A stretch of 64,000 nt of DNA from Rhynchopus sp. YZ270_cl-10 (GCA_964035575.1 OZ037888.1:186001-250000); one strand, 5' to 3'. Shown: positions 51,647 through 61,695, counted from the first letter of the stretch. Made by a program: numbers and translations. The notes: generated by a model not told the origin, from the sequence alone.

Positions 51647-52592
51647 CAGGGCTATCGGTAAGAAGGGGTTTTGGGGGGCATCATATATCATATTTCATAT
51701 TTCAAAATCATATTTCAAAAAAAAAAAAAAAACACAAGTTTACGGGCAAAAACCCATTCCGAGCTTTCGGCCCCGCACGTTGGCGGGGAATCTCCCCTCA
51801 TATGTGGATATGTCCGGAAAATTTTCAGGAAAGTGCCGGGCAAAAACACATCAAAATGGGTCCGGACATATCCACGGGGGGGATAGGTACTTAAAAAATG
51901 GAATTGAAAGCCGTGTTCAAAATCTTTCAATTGCGGCCAGGTACGATCAAACATTTGCATCTGGGGTCCCTTTACCGGTTGGAAAGTCCCAAAAACCAAA
52001 ACTCAAAAGTGGTCACGGGAATGGGCGAGGCACAGACGCTTCAACTTGGTATGGCAAAGTCTCCAACATGGAGCTACAGATACAGACCCTACTCCATAAA
52101 GGCAGGGTGATTTAGGTGATTTTTTCGATCAAAAAACCTCCGCGAGCGTAGCGAGCGGAAAAAATTTAGAAGGTGTACATTAAACTTTAAACAAGGGGGT
52201 ACGCCCACTTTTGTCGTCATCCTAAAATACCCGAAATTGAGCCCAATTGCATTTCCGGATCGATTGCGGAAAGTGGTAGGGTAAATGAACAACACCAAAT
52301 ACCTACGCCCCCCCGTGCATATGTCCGTGTTGGTCGAGGCTCGGACATATACACATACTCAGTTCAGGTAGTATACTACAGTGTACAGCGGCAAAAACCC
52401 ATTCCGAGCTTTCGGCTCCGCACGTTGGCGGGGCATCTCCGTTCATATGTGGCCTGGTAAACCCATTCCGAGCTTTCGGCTCCGCACGTTGGCGGGGCAT
52501 CTCTGATCATATTTGGCCTGGTAAAAAAAAAAAAAAAAAATTTTTTTTTTAAAAAAGGCGATCATATTTCATATCTCTTACCGATAGCCCTG
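51647..52592. mobile_element. CAGG-end element carrying a copy of the SRPRB last exon
   Basis: 946 bp. Ends CAGGGCTATCGGTAAGA inverted. 9-bp TSD GTTAAAGAG: left 51638-51646, right split by the next element into 52593-52596 and 53135-53139. Bases 52012-52128 equal the reverse complement of 53755-53871 over 117 bp, i.e. the final coding part and stop of SRPRB. Subterminal CCATTCCGAGCTTTCGGC repeats occur at 51.75, 52.40 and 52.46 kb. Confidence 0.82.
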
Positions 52593-52596
52593 GTTA

Positions 52597-53132
52597 CTGG
52601 GGGGGGGGCTAATAAAGTATACGGTGCTAATAAAGTATACGGGGGTAATAAAGTATACGGTGCGGAAACCCATTTTGAGCGTGGAAATCTGTGAAATAAA
52701 GTATACGGTTTTTGTGTACATTTTTCTTACTAAAAAAAATTTTCAGCAAGTTTTGCACAAAAAATCGAAAAAAAAATTTTTTGATTTCGGTGGTCCGGAT
52801 TCTGTGCGTGCTGTGATGGGGTCACTTTGTGCTGAGAAACGAGTATTTTTGACCTAAAACGCGTGTATCAGTTTTTACACGATTGGTGCTGATGGGGTTC
52901 AGATTTGTGAAAATTTAAGTCACCAAAAAATTGTTCATTTTTCCACATTGACCCCACCACTGGCTGGGATTGGCCCAAAAATGCCAATGGTGGTGTTTTC
53001 GCGAGGTTTCGGCCACTAGAAACCCCAAAATAACAGTGTTTTTTTTTTTTTCCCCCCTTTTCGTTTTTTGGCCATTTAAGCAGTAATTCCCGCCGAATAA
53101 AGTATACGTATACTTTAATAGCTCCCCCCCAG
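52597..53132. mobile_element. TA-flanked (mariner-like) element
   Basis: 536 bp. Imperfect ends CTGGGG...CTAATAAAGTATACG inverted, flanked by TA (52595-52596, 53133-53134). AATAAAGTATACGG is repeated four times near the left end. Sits inside the target duplication of the neighbouring CAGG element, so it is younger. Confidence 0.75.
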
Positions 53133-53500
53133 TAAAGAGGGGCGCAAAAAAAAAAAAAAATGAGGGTACAACATTTGCTTTGTTTTTTTTTTGCACGGTA
53201 CTCTATTTTACACACCCAACTTTCTAACCCCCCTTCCTTGAGCACATAACCTCCCGCTCTTCACACATGAGATATAATTTCACTTCACAAAAAATGTGAA
53301 AATACACACAAATAAAAAAAGAGGGGGTCTGGCGGGTCAAAAGGTTAGCATACACGGTGAGAGAACTCGCTTTTTTTTCCCCCCCGCCTTTTTTACTCAA
53401 CAAAAAAAAAAAACAAACTGTAAGATGATCCTATACTCAGACACCTCACGAACGTCTTCGAGAGACGAATATGTGTGTTTTTTTTATTTTTGTTTTTTTT

Positions 53501-53566
53501 TTGATAAATTGTTGGAGTAGTGTAGTTGCCTCGGGTTGTGTTGCCACAGTTGTGCCATCTCCACTT
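53501..53566 (+). repeat. DR4 copy, long form
   Basis: GATAAATTGTTGGAGTAGTG, insert CTCGGGTTGTGTTG, CCACAGTTGTGCCATCTCC. Confidence 0.8.
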
Positions 53567-53772
53567 TTCCAACTTTTTTTTTGTTCGAAGGTTCACGCAG
53601 ATTTGTTCATCCAGGCCCAAAGGGGGGCGTCACTTCTGTCCTCAGTTGCGCTCACATCGACACAGGTTGTTTCAAGAGGGGAGTTGTTCTTGAAGCTGAA
53701 CTTCTCGCCGTCAATCCCTGTTGTTTTGATGTTGTTTGCATAGTTTGTTTTGTGTCGAAAAAATCACCTAAA

Positions 53773-55999
53773 TCACCCTGCCTTTATGGAGTAGGGTCTG
53801 TATCTGTAGCTCCATGTTGGAGACTTTGCCATACCAAGTTGAAGCGTCTGTGCCTCGCCCATTCCCGTGACGGAGTGCACCTTTGTCTGCCGTATCTTCT
53901 CGATTTCCTGCTCTAGTCGTGTCTGTTGATTAGAGATAATTTGGATTGGCAAGAGTTATTTTCAGCATTGTGGAAGAAAGAAAAAAAGAAAAATATGGTG
54001 TGGCCGACGACCCCAAAATAGCAGAAAATAGCGCCCCCCTTCAGCCACACCAGAGAAGTTGAAAGTCCACAACGCCTTATTAACCGGACGCAGGCACCGG
54101 GTTTAAAAAGAACTACATCTTAATAGAAACTAAGCCTCATGTCAAAATGTGCCTTTCGGTGTGACCACAGCACTGAGGGGCTGTGGACATCGTAACCACG
54201 CTCTTTTTCCTCCTTCATGTACATCTGATATGCTCCATCCGCCTGTCTTGCACTCTCCAATCATGAAAGAGGAAAAACGGGGGTGCATTAGAGACATAAA
54301 TGAGGCTATCTATGAAGGCATCGGTGAGAGGAGGAAAGGACCACTCTGGCAACAGAGAGCGCAAGGTGTGTAGTGTGTGTGGCACGGCAACGTCCCTGTG
54401 TGTGCATACCAATATGAACGACGCCTTGTAGGAGTGGCCGACATCCCGCTTCGTGCATGCAATACACAGCTTTGTCTTTGGCTTCGTCAACACAACCTGT
54501 TTGTGTGTGGGTATTGTGATTGTGTTTTATAGGACCATTTGTTTTTAGATTATTTTCATTTCCCCCTTTGCAGTGATAGCCACTGACTCCCTGGCGTCGG
54601 TTAGTCGGGCCCCGGTGCGGTGGGCCATCCTGGCACCCCACCCACCTCGGCATATGTCGGAGGCGTACATCATGACTATGCGCTCAGGTCCCTCACTGAC
54701 GACAACCCACTGTGTGCACTGCCTCCCATCGATGCTATTCTCTATCGCATTCTCAGTTTTGAGACACTAAAAATGCGGCCTGCAGTCACAGGCCACGGCC
54801 ATGCTGAAACAGATGGAGTGGAAAGCCGAGGTGACGGGCAGGAAGGCGGACGTCCTTCAGGTCACCGCCCCGCATCCGCCCCCCAACACAGAGCTCGACA
54901 TCAACGGGCACCGCATGTCCATCCAGGACATGGACACCATCCGTGCCGAGCGGAAAAGGAGGGAGGAGGAAAAGCGGCTGAAGAAGGAGCACCGCGCACA
55001 CGAGGACGCCATTGCGGCCCTTCTGGCGGCCTTGCAAGGCGTCAAGGGAACAGGTGGGCGGGGAGGCGGAAGGGGCTACACTGCGAAGGACGTCGTCGTC
55101 CCCGTCGCGCACCTCCACGCGGTGCTGAAGGTGATCGCCCAGGACCGCACGAAGCAGACGCCCCCGACACCTGCCACACCACTGCCCTCCGTAATAGTAA
55201 CCGGCCGTAATATCGGTCGGGACTGTACCACCAATATGCAAAAAACTAGACGATATCGTCCGCCAACTGATCTTGATAACAATAAAAATATAACAGTGTT
55301 TTTCGATGAACGCAGCCAAATAGGGGTAAAAATCTGTTTGGCGCAAGGTGAACGGAATCAAGGGGAAATACTGGTATACAAGATCTGAACGTTGGCTTTC
55401 TTTTTGTCTAGTTTCTTAATACACTACGTGTTAGGAAACAAAAAAAAAATTTTTACACCACACACCTCAGGGTCTGTCAGAATAGCGACAAGGTACTCAG
55501 CGTTTGACGAGAGGTTTGCTTCCCAATCGATGGAGTCGACGCAGAAGATGAGCGCGCTTGATTTGTGGATGACCGACGAGGCAGCATGCCGCAGCTTGAG
55601 ATGCCCAGGGTAGTCCACCACGGTGCGTGCCTTCCCGCCGAGAGTGGTGGCCTCCTCGTTGGCGATCATGGAGGTCTGCGTCTTGACCTCACAGCCACGG
55701 AAGTACCGGAACCACAACGCAGTCTTGCCGGAGTTGGGAAGACCAATGAACGTCACGTAGCCCTTCTGCTTCACATCGCGCTTTGAAAGAAACAGCACTG
55801 CCGCAGCAGCCACCATCAGCACCAGGAGCACCAAAACCTCAATCGGGAGTGGCAGGTCGGTGGAGGTGGAGGTGGAGGAGGAGGTAGAGGTAGTGTCAGA
55901 TGCAGGTTCGTCAGTGGCAGAGTCTGGGCATGATGGACAACTCCGCACCATCCCCAATACCGCAAAAAACACACCATTTTGGAGAATTGATGATATCAT
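53773..55999 (-). CDS. SRPRB: Signal recognition particle receptor subunit beta (3 exons)
   Basis: SR-beta, the membrane-anchored small GTPase that holds SR-alpha at the endoplasmic reticulum. Exons: 55466-55999, 54410-54496, 53773-53922; phases all zero, total 256 residues, near the usual 270. N-terminal membrane helix about residues 53-72 (VLVLLVLMVAAAAVLFLSK). G1 GLPNSGKT, G3 DYPGH and G4 TKRD (for NKxD) are visible; VVLTKPKTKLCIACTKRD in exon 2 and LEQEIEKIRQT in exon 3 fit the family. ATG at 55999 follows an AG acceptor at 56034-56035. Introns are 969 and 487 nt, donors GTGTGT and GTATGC. The last 30 codons, YSIKAG* included, do not resemble the usual C-terminus, and 117 bp covering them recur exactly inside a transposon at 52,012-52,128. 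Confidence 0.9.
53997..54052. mobile_element. Tiny MITE, TGGTGTGGC family
   Basis: 56 bp, TGGTGTGGCCGACGACCCC to TTCAGCCACACCA. Lies in SRPRB intron 2. Confidence 0.6.
54058..54100 (+). repeat. DR5 copy in SRPRB intron 2
   Basis: GTTGAAAGTCCACAACGCCT, ACCGGACGCAGGCACC. Confidence 0.6.
54575..55388 (+). other. Antisense coding-like island inside SRPRB intron 1
   Basis: Opposite to the host gene lie two protein-like stretches. About 54,615-54,780 reads YALRSLTDDNPLCALPPIDA in one frame. In another frame, from about 54,770, a 195-codon run contains a charged helix (DTIRAERKRREEEKRLKKEH), a Gly-rich hinge and VPVAHLHAVLKVIAQD; composition shifts from GC-rich to AT-rich after about residue 135. 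CTTTGCAG at 54,573 resembles a plus-strand splice acceptor. Family unknown; possibly a captured or inserted gene piece. Confidence 0.4.
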
Positions 56000-56032
56000 T
56001 TTTGAGGGACAAAATCCCACCCTTTTTTTTTG

Positions 56033-56056
56033 TCTGTTTTGAAGAAGTGTGGAGGG
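56033..56056 (-). promoter_or_regulatory. Probable trans-splice acceptor, SRPRB
   Basis: CTCCACACTTCTTCAAAACAG on the minus strand, ended by AG at 56034-56035; ATG follows 34 nt later. Confidence 0.4.
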
Positions 56057-56096
56057 GGAGGGAGGGGGAGGTAAGGGTCCCCCTTTTCAGCTTTTG

Positions 56097-57170
56097 AAAT
56101 AATAAAAGACATAAAAGACATAAAAGACGTTAAAAGACGTTAAAAGACATAAAAGACATGTTAAAAGACATGTAGTACACTTCCGGCTGTGCCTTGCTGT
56201 TGGCCTGAATGACACGGCTACTGCATACCCCCTCGTCCGTGAGGAAGTGACCCAACTCAGCAAGAACGCCTTCGTGGTCCTCCTCCTTGAACAACTCGTA
56301 ACGGCTGTCTCTGGCTTTGCCAGCAGGTCTGTCTGTTACCCTGTTAGAACACCAGGATGTGGGCCTGAAGCGCAGGCTTTGCCTTCTCGTTCATGTCTGA
56401 CTCGAACGCGTACGTCGTCGCCAACACCACTGTGTCATTTCCCAGGTACTGCTTGTTGTCTCTGTCTTGAACCACGGTAAGAAGTGTCACTTCGAGACAC
56501 TTCTTACCGTGGTTTGGGTTGAAACTGGTGGTTTCTGGTGAATAACGCCGGTTTTTCCCACAGAACCCTTAATAAACGCACGTTTCTAAGGCATTTTACA
56601 CCAACACTCGCTGCACGAAAATAGGAGTTAAGTTGAATTCTAAACACCTCGATTTTTGGCCCAATCTTTCCAACGCCGAAAAAATCTTACACTTTGGTGC
56701 CTTTGCGTAAGTCGATTTTTAGTGGACCATATATGGGCGAAGGGGTGAGGGGACGATAGCGGAAGCAATTTAGTTTTGCGAATCCTTCACAAACTCTCTG
56801 CCTCGTGGCGTTGATGAGCACAAATGAACGGAACTCAACGAACCGAACCGATCTGAACGCATCGTAAGCTAGATAAAACACGTGCGTGGTAACAAACGCA
56901 ACACTGTGCATAGGTTTTTTTGGTCGTTTTTGCCCACAAACGACCTGTGTGGCCACACATGGTCCTGACACCCCAGAAGCGCGTTTCCCAGCCCATAGCC
57001 AGGTATGGACCCAAAAAAAAACCACCCAAAAAGGTGAAAATCCCGGTTTTACAAACGCTGCATGTCTTTTATGTGTCTTTTATGTCTTTTAAGCGAAAAA
57101 GTGGGATTTTAAAAGACGATAAAAGACATAAAAGACGTCTTTTAAAAGACATGTTAAAAGACAAGGGGGG
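56097..57170. mobile_element. Possible element with AAAAGACAT subterminal repeats
   Basis: ATAAAAGACAT-type units cluster at both ends (56,097-56,172 and 57,055-57,165, both senses on the right). Inside are a 19-bp perfect hairpin at 56,470-56,514 and gene-like pieces on the minus strand: about 56,175-56,330 reads ELFKEEDHEGVLAELGHFLT, and about 56,340-56,470 reads VVLATTYAFESDMNEKAKPA and ends HILVF*. Clean ends and target duplication were not found. Confidence 0.45.
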
Positions 57171-57578
57171 CCCTTAGGGGGAGGGGAGAGAGCTTTGAGA
57201 AAGCGATAAATGGTTCAAAAATAGTATTTGTTTTGTTATGTTGGTCAGAATAAAACAAAAACAAAAAAATCACACACCACAGCGTTGGTTTATTTTGAAA
57301 CAAAAAATCTATTTCTGTTTTTTTTAACCCCATCCCACCCATCTTCCCCTCCCCCAAAGGGTGGTACATACAATGCAAAAACGGATGAAAAATGGTCTGG
57401 CTGAAAAACGTATCTGGAGCGTGACTGAGACGTACTAAAACGTATTTTTGAGTACGCCTCAGCCACGCCTGAGCCGGCCTTAGCGAGGACCAATTCATGC
57501 ATTGTATGGTGTTATATAAAAGCGACCACCACACAGATGATCCTCCCTTTTTTAAAACATCTCCATTTTTTGAGGAAA

Positions 57579-58271
57579 TTATGTTGTTTCCTCAGCCTTT
57601 TCGACCATTACCTTTGCGTATTCCATCTTGCAGTGCAGTTTTATGTCGTGCTGTGCACCTTCATGAAGTCTACCTACAAGAATAGCTGGATCCCCTGCCC
57701 AACGTGTGAACGGAGGAAGCACTGTTCCTGGGGGAACCACGGTGTTGTCATCCACCACAACACAGGACCGTATCACGCAGCGTTGTCCGATCGAGACCTT
57801 CCGTCCAATTTTGACGCAGGGTGCAATGCTTGTTGCTTCTATTGTTGAATCCGCACCAATGACCACATAATCCTTGATATGTGTAGCCAAATAGGCCACC
57901 TTCCCATTGACCATCCTCCATGACGGCACGACTAGACACCCCTCCTTTAAAATCACATAGTTCCCGAGGGAGATGTTGCACAGATCTGCTCTGAGCATGA
58001 CATGCCTTTTGAGGACCGTATTGTCGCTGATCACAACACGGGAGAGGCCAACCAGATAGCTGTCTGAGCTGATCTTCCCTCCACGGCCGGTCTCTCGCCA
58101 GCGGGCGGCATCTACGCGTTCAGGGGGTGCCATGATGCCATCGGGAAAGACTTCATCGCATTCATCCAGCTCCTCTTGGACCTCAGTAGGCCGAGGGGGT
58201 GTGGGTGTGGGTGTGGGTGTAGGTGTGACATTGGTTGGGCTGGGCTCGCAATCCTCCTGGCTCATACCCAT
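57579..58271 (-). CDS. DCTN5: Dynactin subunit 5 (p25) homologue
   Basis: Left-handed beta-helix protein of the dynactin pointed-end complex, which links dynein to cargo. 230 residues from MGMSQEDC, longer than human p25 (182) because of a Thr/Pro-rich N-terminal extension. Hexapeptide repeats are clear: VISDNTVLKRHVMLRADLCNISLGNYVILKEGCLV, then HIKDYVVIGADSTIEA, VKIGRKVSIGQRCVIRSCVVVDDNTVVPPGTVLPPFT (given here in pieces, each an imperfect I/V-G/x-x-x-x-V unit). The order matches DCTN5 rather than p27. An in-frame GTG lies upstream, but the first ATG in frame is at 58271; an overlapping short upstream ATG may sit in the leader. No intron. It is evidence for a cytoplasmic dynein/dynactin system. 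Confidence 0.9.
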   Translation of the reverse strand: MGMSQEDCEPSPTNVTPTPTPTPTPPRPTEVQEELDECDEVFPDGIMAPPERVDAARWRETGRGGKISSDSYLVGLSRVVISDNTVLKRHVMLRADLCNISLGNYVILKEGCLVVPSWRMVNGKVAYLATHIKDYVVIGADSTIEATSIAPCVKIGRKVSIGQRCVIRSCVVVDDNTVVPPGTVLPPFTRWAGDPAILVGRLHEGAQHDIKLHCKMEYAKVMVEKAEETT

Positions 58272-58449
58272 AGTAGAATGTGCTGCATTCACTCCCTTGA
58301 AATGATGAGGGGTGGAGGGGGGGGGGGTCCTGGGGGGGGGAGGAGAGAGGGAGGGAATGGAAAAATATGTAGACCTTTTCTTTTTTTTGTAAAGCAGCCA
58401 CCTATTGTCGTCCCTTCCTTTTTGTGGTTGTTGTTATTGTTGTTGTTTT

Positions 58450-58499
58450 TTGAAAACTTGGTTGTATTAGTGTAGACACCCGAGGATGAACTCCACTAT
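58450..58499 (+). repeat. DR3 copy
   Basis: Matches the copy at 881 over its whole length; TTG repeats and T6 precede it. Confidence 0.85.
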
Positions 58500-58652
58500 A
58501 CAAAACGCTGTTTTTTTCCCCCTCCATGCTCATGGCGGTTTGTTTGTTTTTTTTTTTTTTTGCTATCTTCAAATATTACCCGTGGTGTCCCCTCTAAAAT
58601 ATACCGGGAGGGAGAGAGAGAGAGGTGGTGGGGAATAACGTTTAAAAGTGAA

Positions 58653-58725
58653 GTTGATAGTGCAAACGCCTCTGGGACGCAGGCACACTGACACTCCGCG
58701 GGTTATCGAACCCCGGAGTGTTGCG
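58653..58725 (+). repeat. DR5 copy with terminal hairpin
   Basis: GTTGATAGTGCAAACGCCTC, GACGCAGGCACACTGACACT; stem ACACTCC/GGAGTGT with inner GGGTT/AACCC. Confidence 0.85.
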
Positions 58726-58987
58726 CTTGGTTTAAAAAAAAAAAATAGAAAAAAGGTGCTAAATTGACGTTCGGGATACAAGGCAGGGTGGGAGGTGAAT
58801 TGGAGGCAAGAGGGTATGAGAGGGGGAGGTATTTTTTGGGGGTGCTTTTTTTTTTGTTTTTGTTTTCTTCCCCCAACATATTTTTTTTTTTTTTGTGCAA
58901 GGGTAGTGTTGTGCACATAATAATAATAAAAAAATACCTGGGGGGGGATAATCTAAATCTCTCTCAGAGGCAGCCAAACTAAGTAGA

Positions 58988-59080
58988 GTTGAAAATACAA
59001 AAGCCCTCTCGTGAACAGTGTACCTTTGGTACAATGACCGGCTGTACCGGGGGGGGGTGGACATCCCCAACCAATGCACA
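58988..59080 (+). repeat. DR2 copy, long form
   Basis: Same two-part build as the copy at 49,689: TGACCGGCTGTACCGG, then GGTGGACATCCCCAACCAAT. Confidence 0.85.
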
Positions 59081-59130
59081 GTCCTACAATCCATTTTGTG
59101 GTTTACAAAAATACACAAATCCAAAACTAA

Positions 59131-59166
59131 GGTAGAAATGCGACAGCCCCGCTCGCGACAGTGTAG
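59131..59166 (+). repeat. DR2 copy, diverged
   Basis: GTAGAAATGCGACAGCCCCG, CTCGCGACAGTGTAGC. Confidence 0.6.
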
Positions 59167-59516
59167 CTAGCCTAAAGAAGCTCTGGCCTATGTACAGAAC
59201 ACTTTGTCCAGATGGAAGGGAAAAACACACACACACACACTTCCATTTTCTATCGGCTCTAAATAAAATACCCGCAGTGCACACAAATGACACCTTCCCC
59301 ACAGTACAGAGGGTATGGGTACCCCCCCACGCTGCACCCCCGCAACCCATCCTGAGAGAGGAAGGTGAAGGGAAGAGATCGGATCTGAAGTAAAAAAAAA
59401 AGGGGGGGTAAAAAATCAAGAATCCGGATTATGCGACAATGTGGACTATTAGTCCGGATTGTCGTAATCCACATTTTTAGAGTCCATATTGTCGTTTCCC
59501 CCCCAAAAAAAAGGGG

Positions 59517-59551
59517 GTTGAAATACAAAGCCCTCTCGTGACAGTGTACCT
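59517..59551 (+). repeat. DR2 copy
   Basis: GTTGAAATACAAAGCCCTCT, CGTGACAGTGTACCT. Confidence 0.85.
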
Positions 59552-59641
59552 AAAAAAAAAGGGAGGGTTGGGCACCGTGTACTCGAATGGACGCAAAGTG
59601 ACACAGCAGGAAGAAGGGGAGGGGCGGGGGGGAAATCTGGA

Positions 59642-59676
59642 AAGATGAACTTAATTCTCACAGTGCTCAGTCCACC
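59642..59676 (+). repeat. DR1 hairpin, diverged
   Basis: AAGATGAACTTAATTCTCAC, GTGCTCAGTCCACC. Confidence 0.55.
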
Positions 59677-60468
59677 GGGAGGGGGGGGAGGCAAATAGTT
59701 GGGTAAGAGGATTGATCAGCTTTCGTCAACCTCAAAAGCTCTCTTTTTTGTCCCCTTTTTATTATAAAAATAAATTTATTGAAAACTTTGTGTCCACTAT
59801 TTTTTACTTTACTTTAGGAACTTTTTTTCCTCGCTTTTTCAGGGTTATAGTAACTATACAAGGAAAAAGCAGATGTCCCGAACGCACTAACACTCTGACA
59901 TCCTATAAGATCGACACTTCTTGCAGAGGCCCATTCAATCGGTCGATTACACAAAAATATTTTTTTCCAACTGGTTAATCCACAGCACTGAATCTCTCGC
60001 ACCGTTTGTTTCTCTCCGAAAGCCTGGCATTGCCGTTACGCAGACAAACCGAACCATTTTCCACTGACGACCTTTTCACACTCCTGGCACTAAGGCCTCG
60101 TGTGGGTCCTTTTGTTGTGATTTTTTCTTTCTTTCTTCGTTCACTATTTTGCAGTATCGACAATCATCCCATGGTTTGTAGACTCAAAGGCCCACCCGAA
60201 GGGAGAATTTGCTGCTCTTTTTGCCTCTCTTTTTTCTTTTCCCCCCAAAGTACAAAACCTTGCAAAATACCCAGAGGAGACCCAGTACTTCTGGTAATTG
60301 GATCAAAAAAAAAAGGCCCCTCTTTCGTTCACCCACTAAGCATGAACAAAGCGCTCAAGGATCAAGCGATGACGCGATGAAGCGCCCTATTCTAGGGCTG
60401 AACGCCTTTTATATACTGCAGCAGGTGGAGGAGGTAGGGCAACGTTGGGCTTAATGACAACTTTTTTT

Positions 60469-60518
60469 GGAAATATTTTGTTTTGTATTAGTGCAGACAC
60501 CCCGAGGGAGCCCCACTG
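60469..60518 (+). repeat. DR3 copy, diverged
   Basis: TTTTGTATTAGTGCAGACAC, CCCGAGGGAGCCCCACTG. Confidence 0.65.
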
Positions 60519-60584
60519 TTTTTTTTAACCACCAACAAAACTTTTTCAAAACTCAAAATCCTGTGGCTGCAAAATACATAATAC

Positions 60585-61364
60585 CGTAGTCGGAAAAATG
60601 TTGCAACGTAAAAATGTTGTAACGGAATAATGTTGTAACGCTGCGGATCGCGGGAAGTTGTAACTTTATTCCGTTACAACATTTTTATGACTGGGGTGAA
60701 CTTTGTCTTAGGGATTTTTTTTGGAACAGTCGGCATAATCCCCAACCTCGAGATAAGTTCACAGGACAGCAGACAACGAAGGTCAAGGATGCACTTCACG
60801 AACTGGATGTGATACCGCTTGTAATTCCAAGTGGTTACACAGGCCACCTTCAACCACTCGATCAAAATTTCAACAGAACGTTGAAAGTGGAAATGAGGGC
60901 CAGATTTGCTGCTTGGTATTCGAAGCAGATCATTCGTCTGAAGAAGAAGTGTGACAAGAAGAACAAGAAGGCTCAGAAGAAAAAGAGCAAGCAGAGCAAG
61001 AAGAGCAAGCAGAGCAAGCAGAGCAAGCAGAGCAAGAAGAGCAAGAGGGAATCAATGTGCATAGTAAACGTACCCCCCTTGCCCTGTCCAGTTTGATGTG
61101 GAACAAAAAAAGTCGAGCCTACGGCTAAGTTGAACAACACCAAAAAAAAAAAAAAAAAAAACATCATCCCCCCGCCCCCCGCCCTTTTTTCACCACCGTC
61201 AGAGGCACAAGATTTTTCTTTTCAAAAACCACCCCCGCACCAGCAAAAATCCCTAAGACAAAAATAAACCCCAAAAAAATGTTGTAACGGAATAATGTTG
61301 TAACGCTGGGCCATTTTTTCCAGCGTTACAACATTATTCCGTTACAACATTTTTCCGACTACGG
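60585..61364 (+). mobile_element. pogo-like element with transposase remnant
   Basis: 780 bp. Ends CCGTAGTCGGAAAAATGTTG inverted, TA at 60583-60584 and 61365-61366; subterminal GTTGTAACGGAATAATGTT repeats in both senses. The plus strand at about 60,780-61,090 reads DVIPLVIPSGYTGHLQPLDQ then VEMRARFAAWYSKQ, the C-terminal part of the DDE_1 (pogo/Tigger/jerky) transposase, followed by a Lys/Ser repeat (KKSKQSKKSKQSK). The upstream catalytic part is missing, so this is an internally deleted copy. Confidence 0.85.
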
Positions 61365-61471
61365 TAATAAAAAACCCTCCCTGAACGTGAATGGATACCC
61401 CCACACACAGATCAAGCTGTTAACAAAATAGAGGAAAATAAAAATTTTAAAAAAACGAAGAAAACGTGAAA

Positions 61472-61510
61472 CGATGAATGCATCCATTTTTCTCTCGGAA
61501 CATACATCTG
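61472..61510 (+). repeat. DR7-like hairpin
   Basis: CGATGAATGCATCC, TTTTTCTCTCGG, ACATACATCTG. Confidence 0.5.
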
Positions 61511-61646
61511 TAAACCACGTTTTTAAACCAAAACGGATATAAAAATAAAGGGGGTAGGGGGTAGGTAGGGGGATTGGGGGCAACACAGCCTTTCCTTCAA
61601 CGAAACCAGGCTCTCTCTTTTTTTTCTACAAAGCCGTATTTTTTTT

Positions 61647-61695
61647 TGATAAATTGTTGGAGTAGTGTAGTTGCCACAGTTGTGCAATCTCCACT
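61647..61695 (+). repeat. DR4 copy, short form
   Basis: GATAAATTGTTGGAGTAGTG; inner hairpin TTGCCACAGTTGTGCAA; GGAG/CTCC outer pair. Confidence 0.85.
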
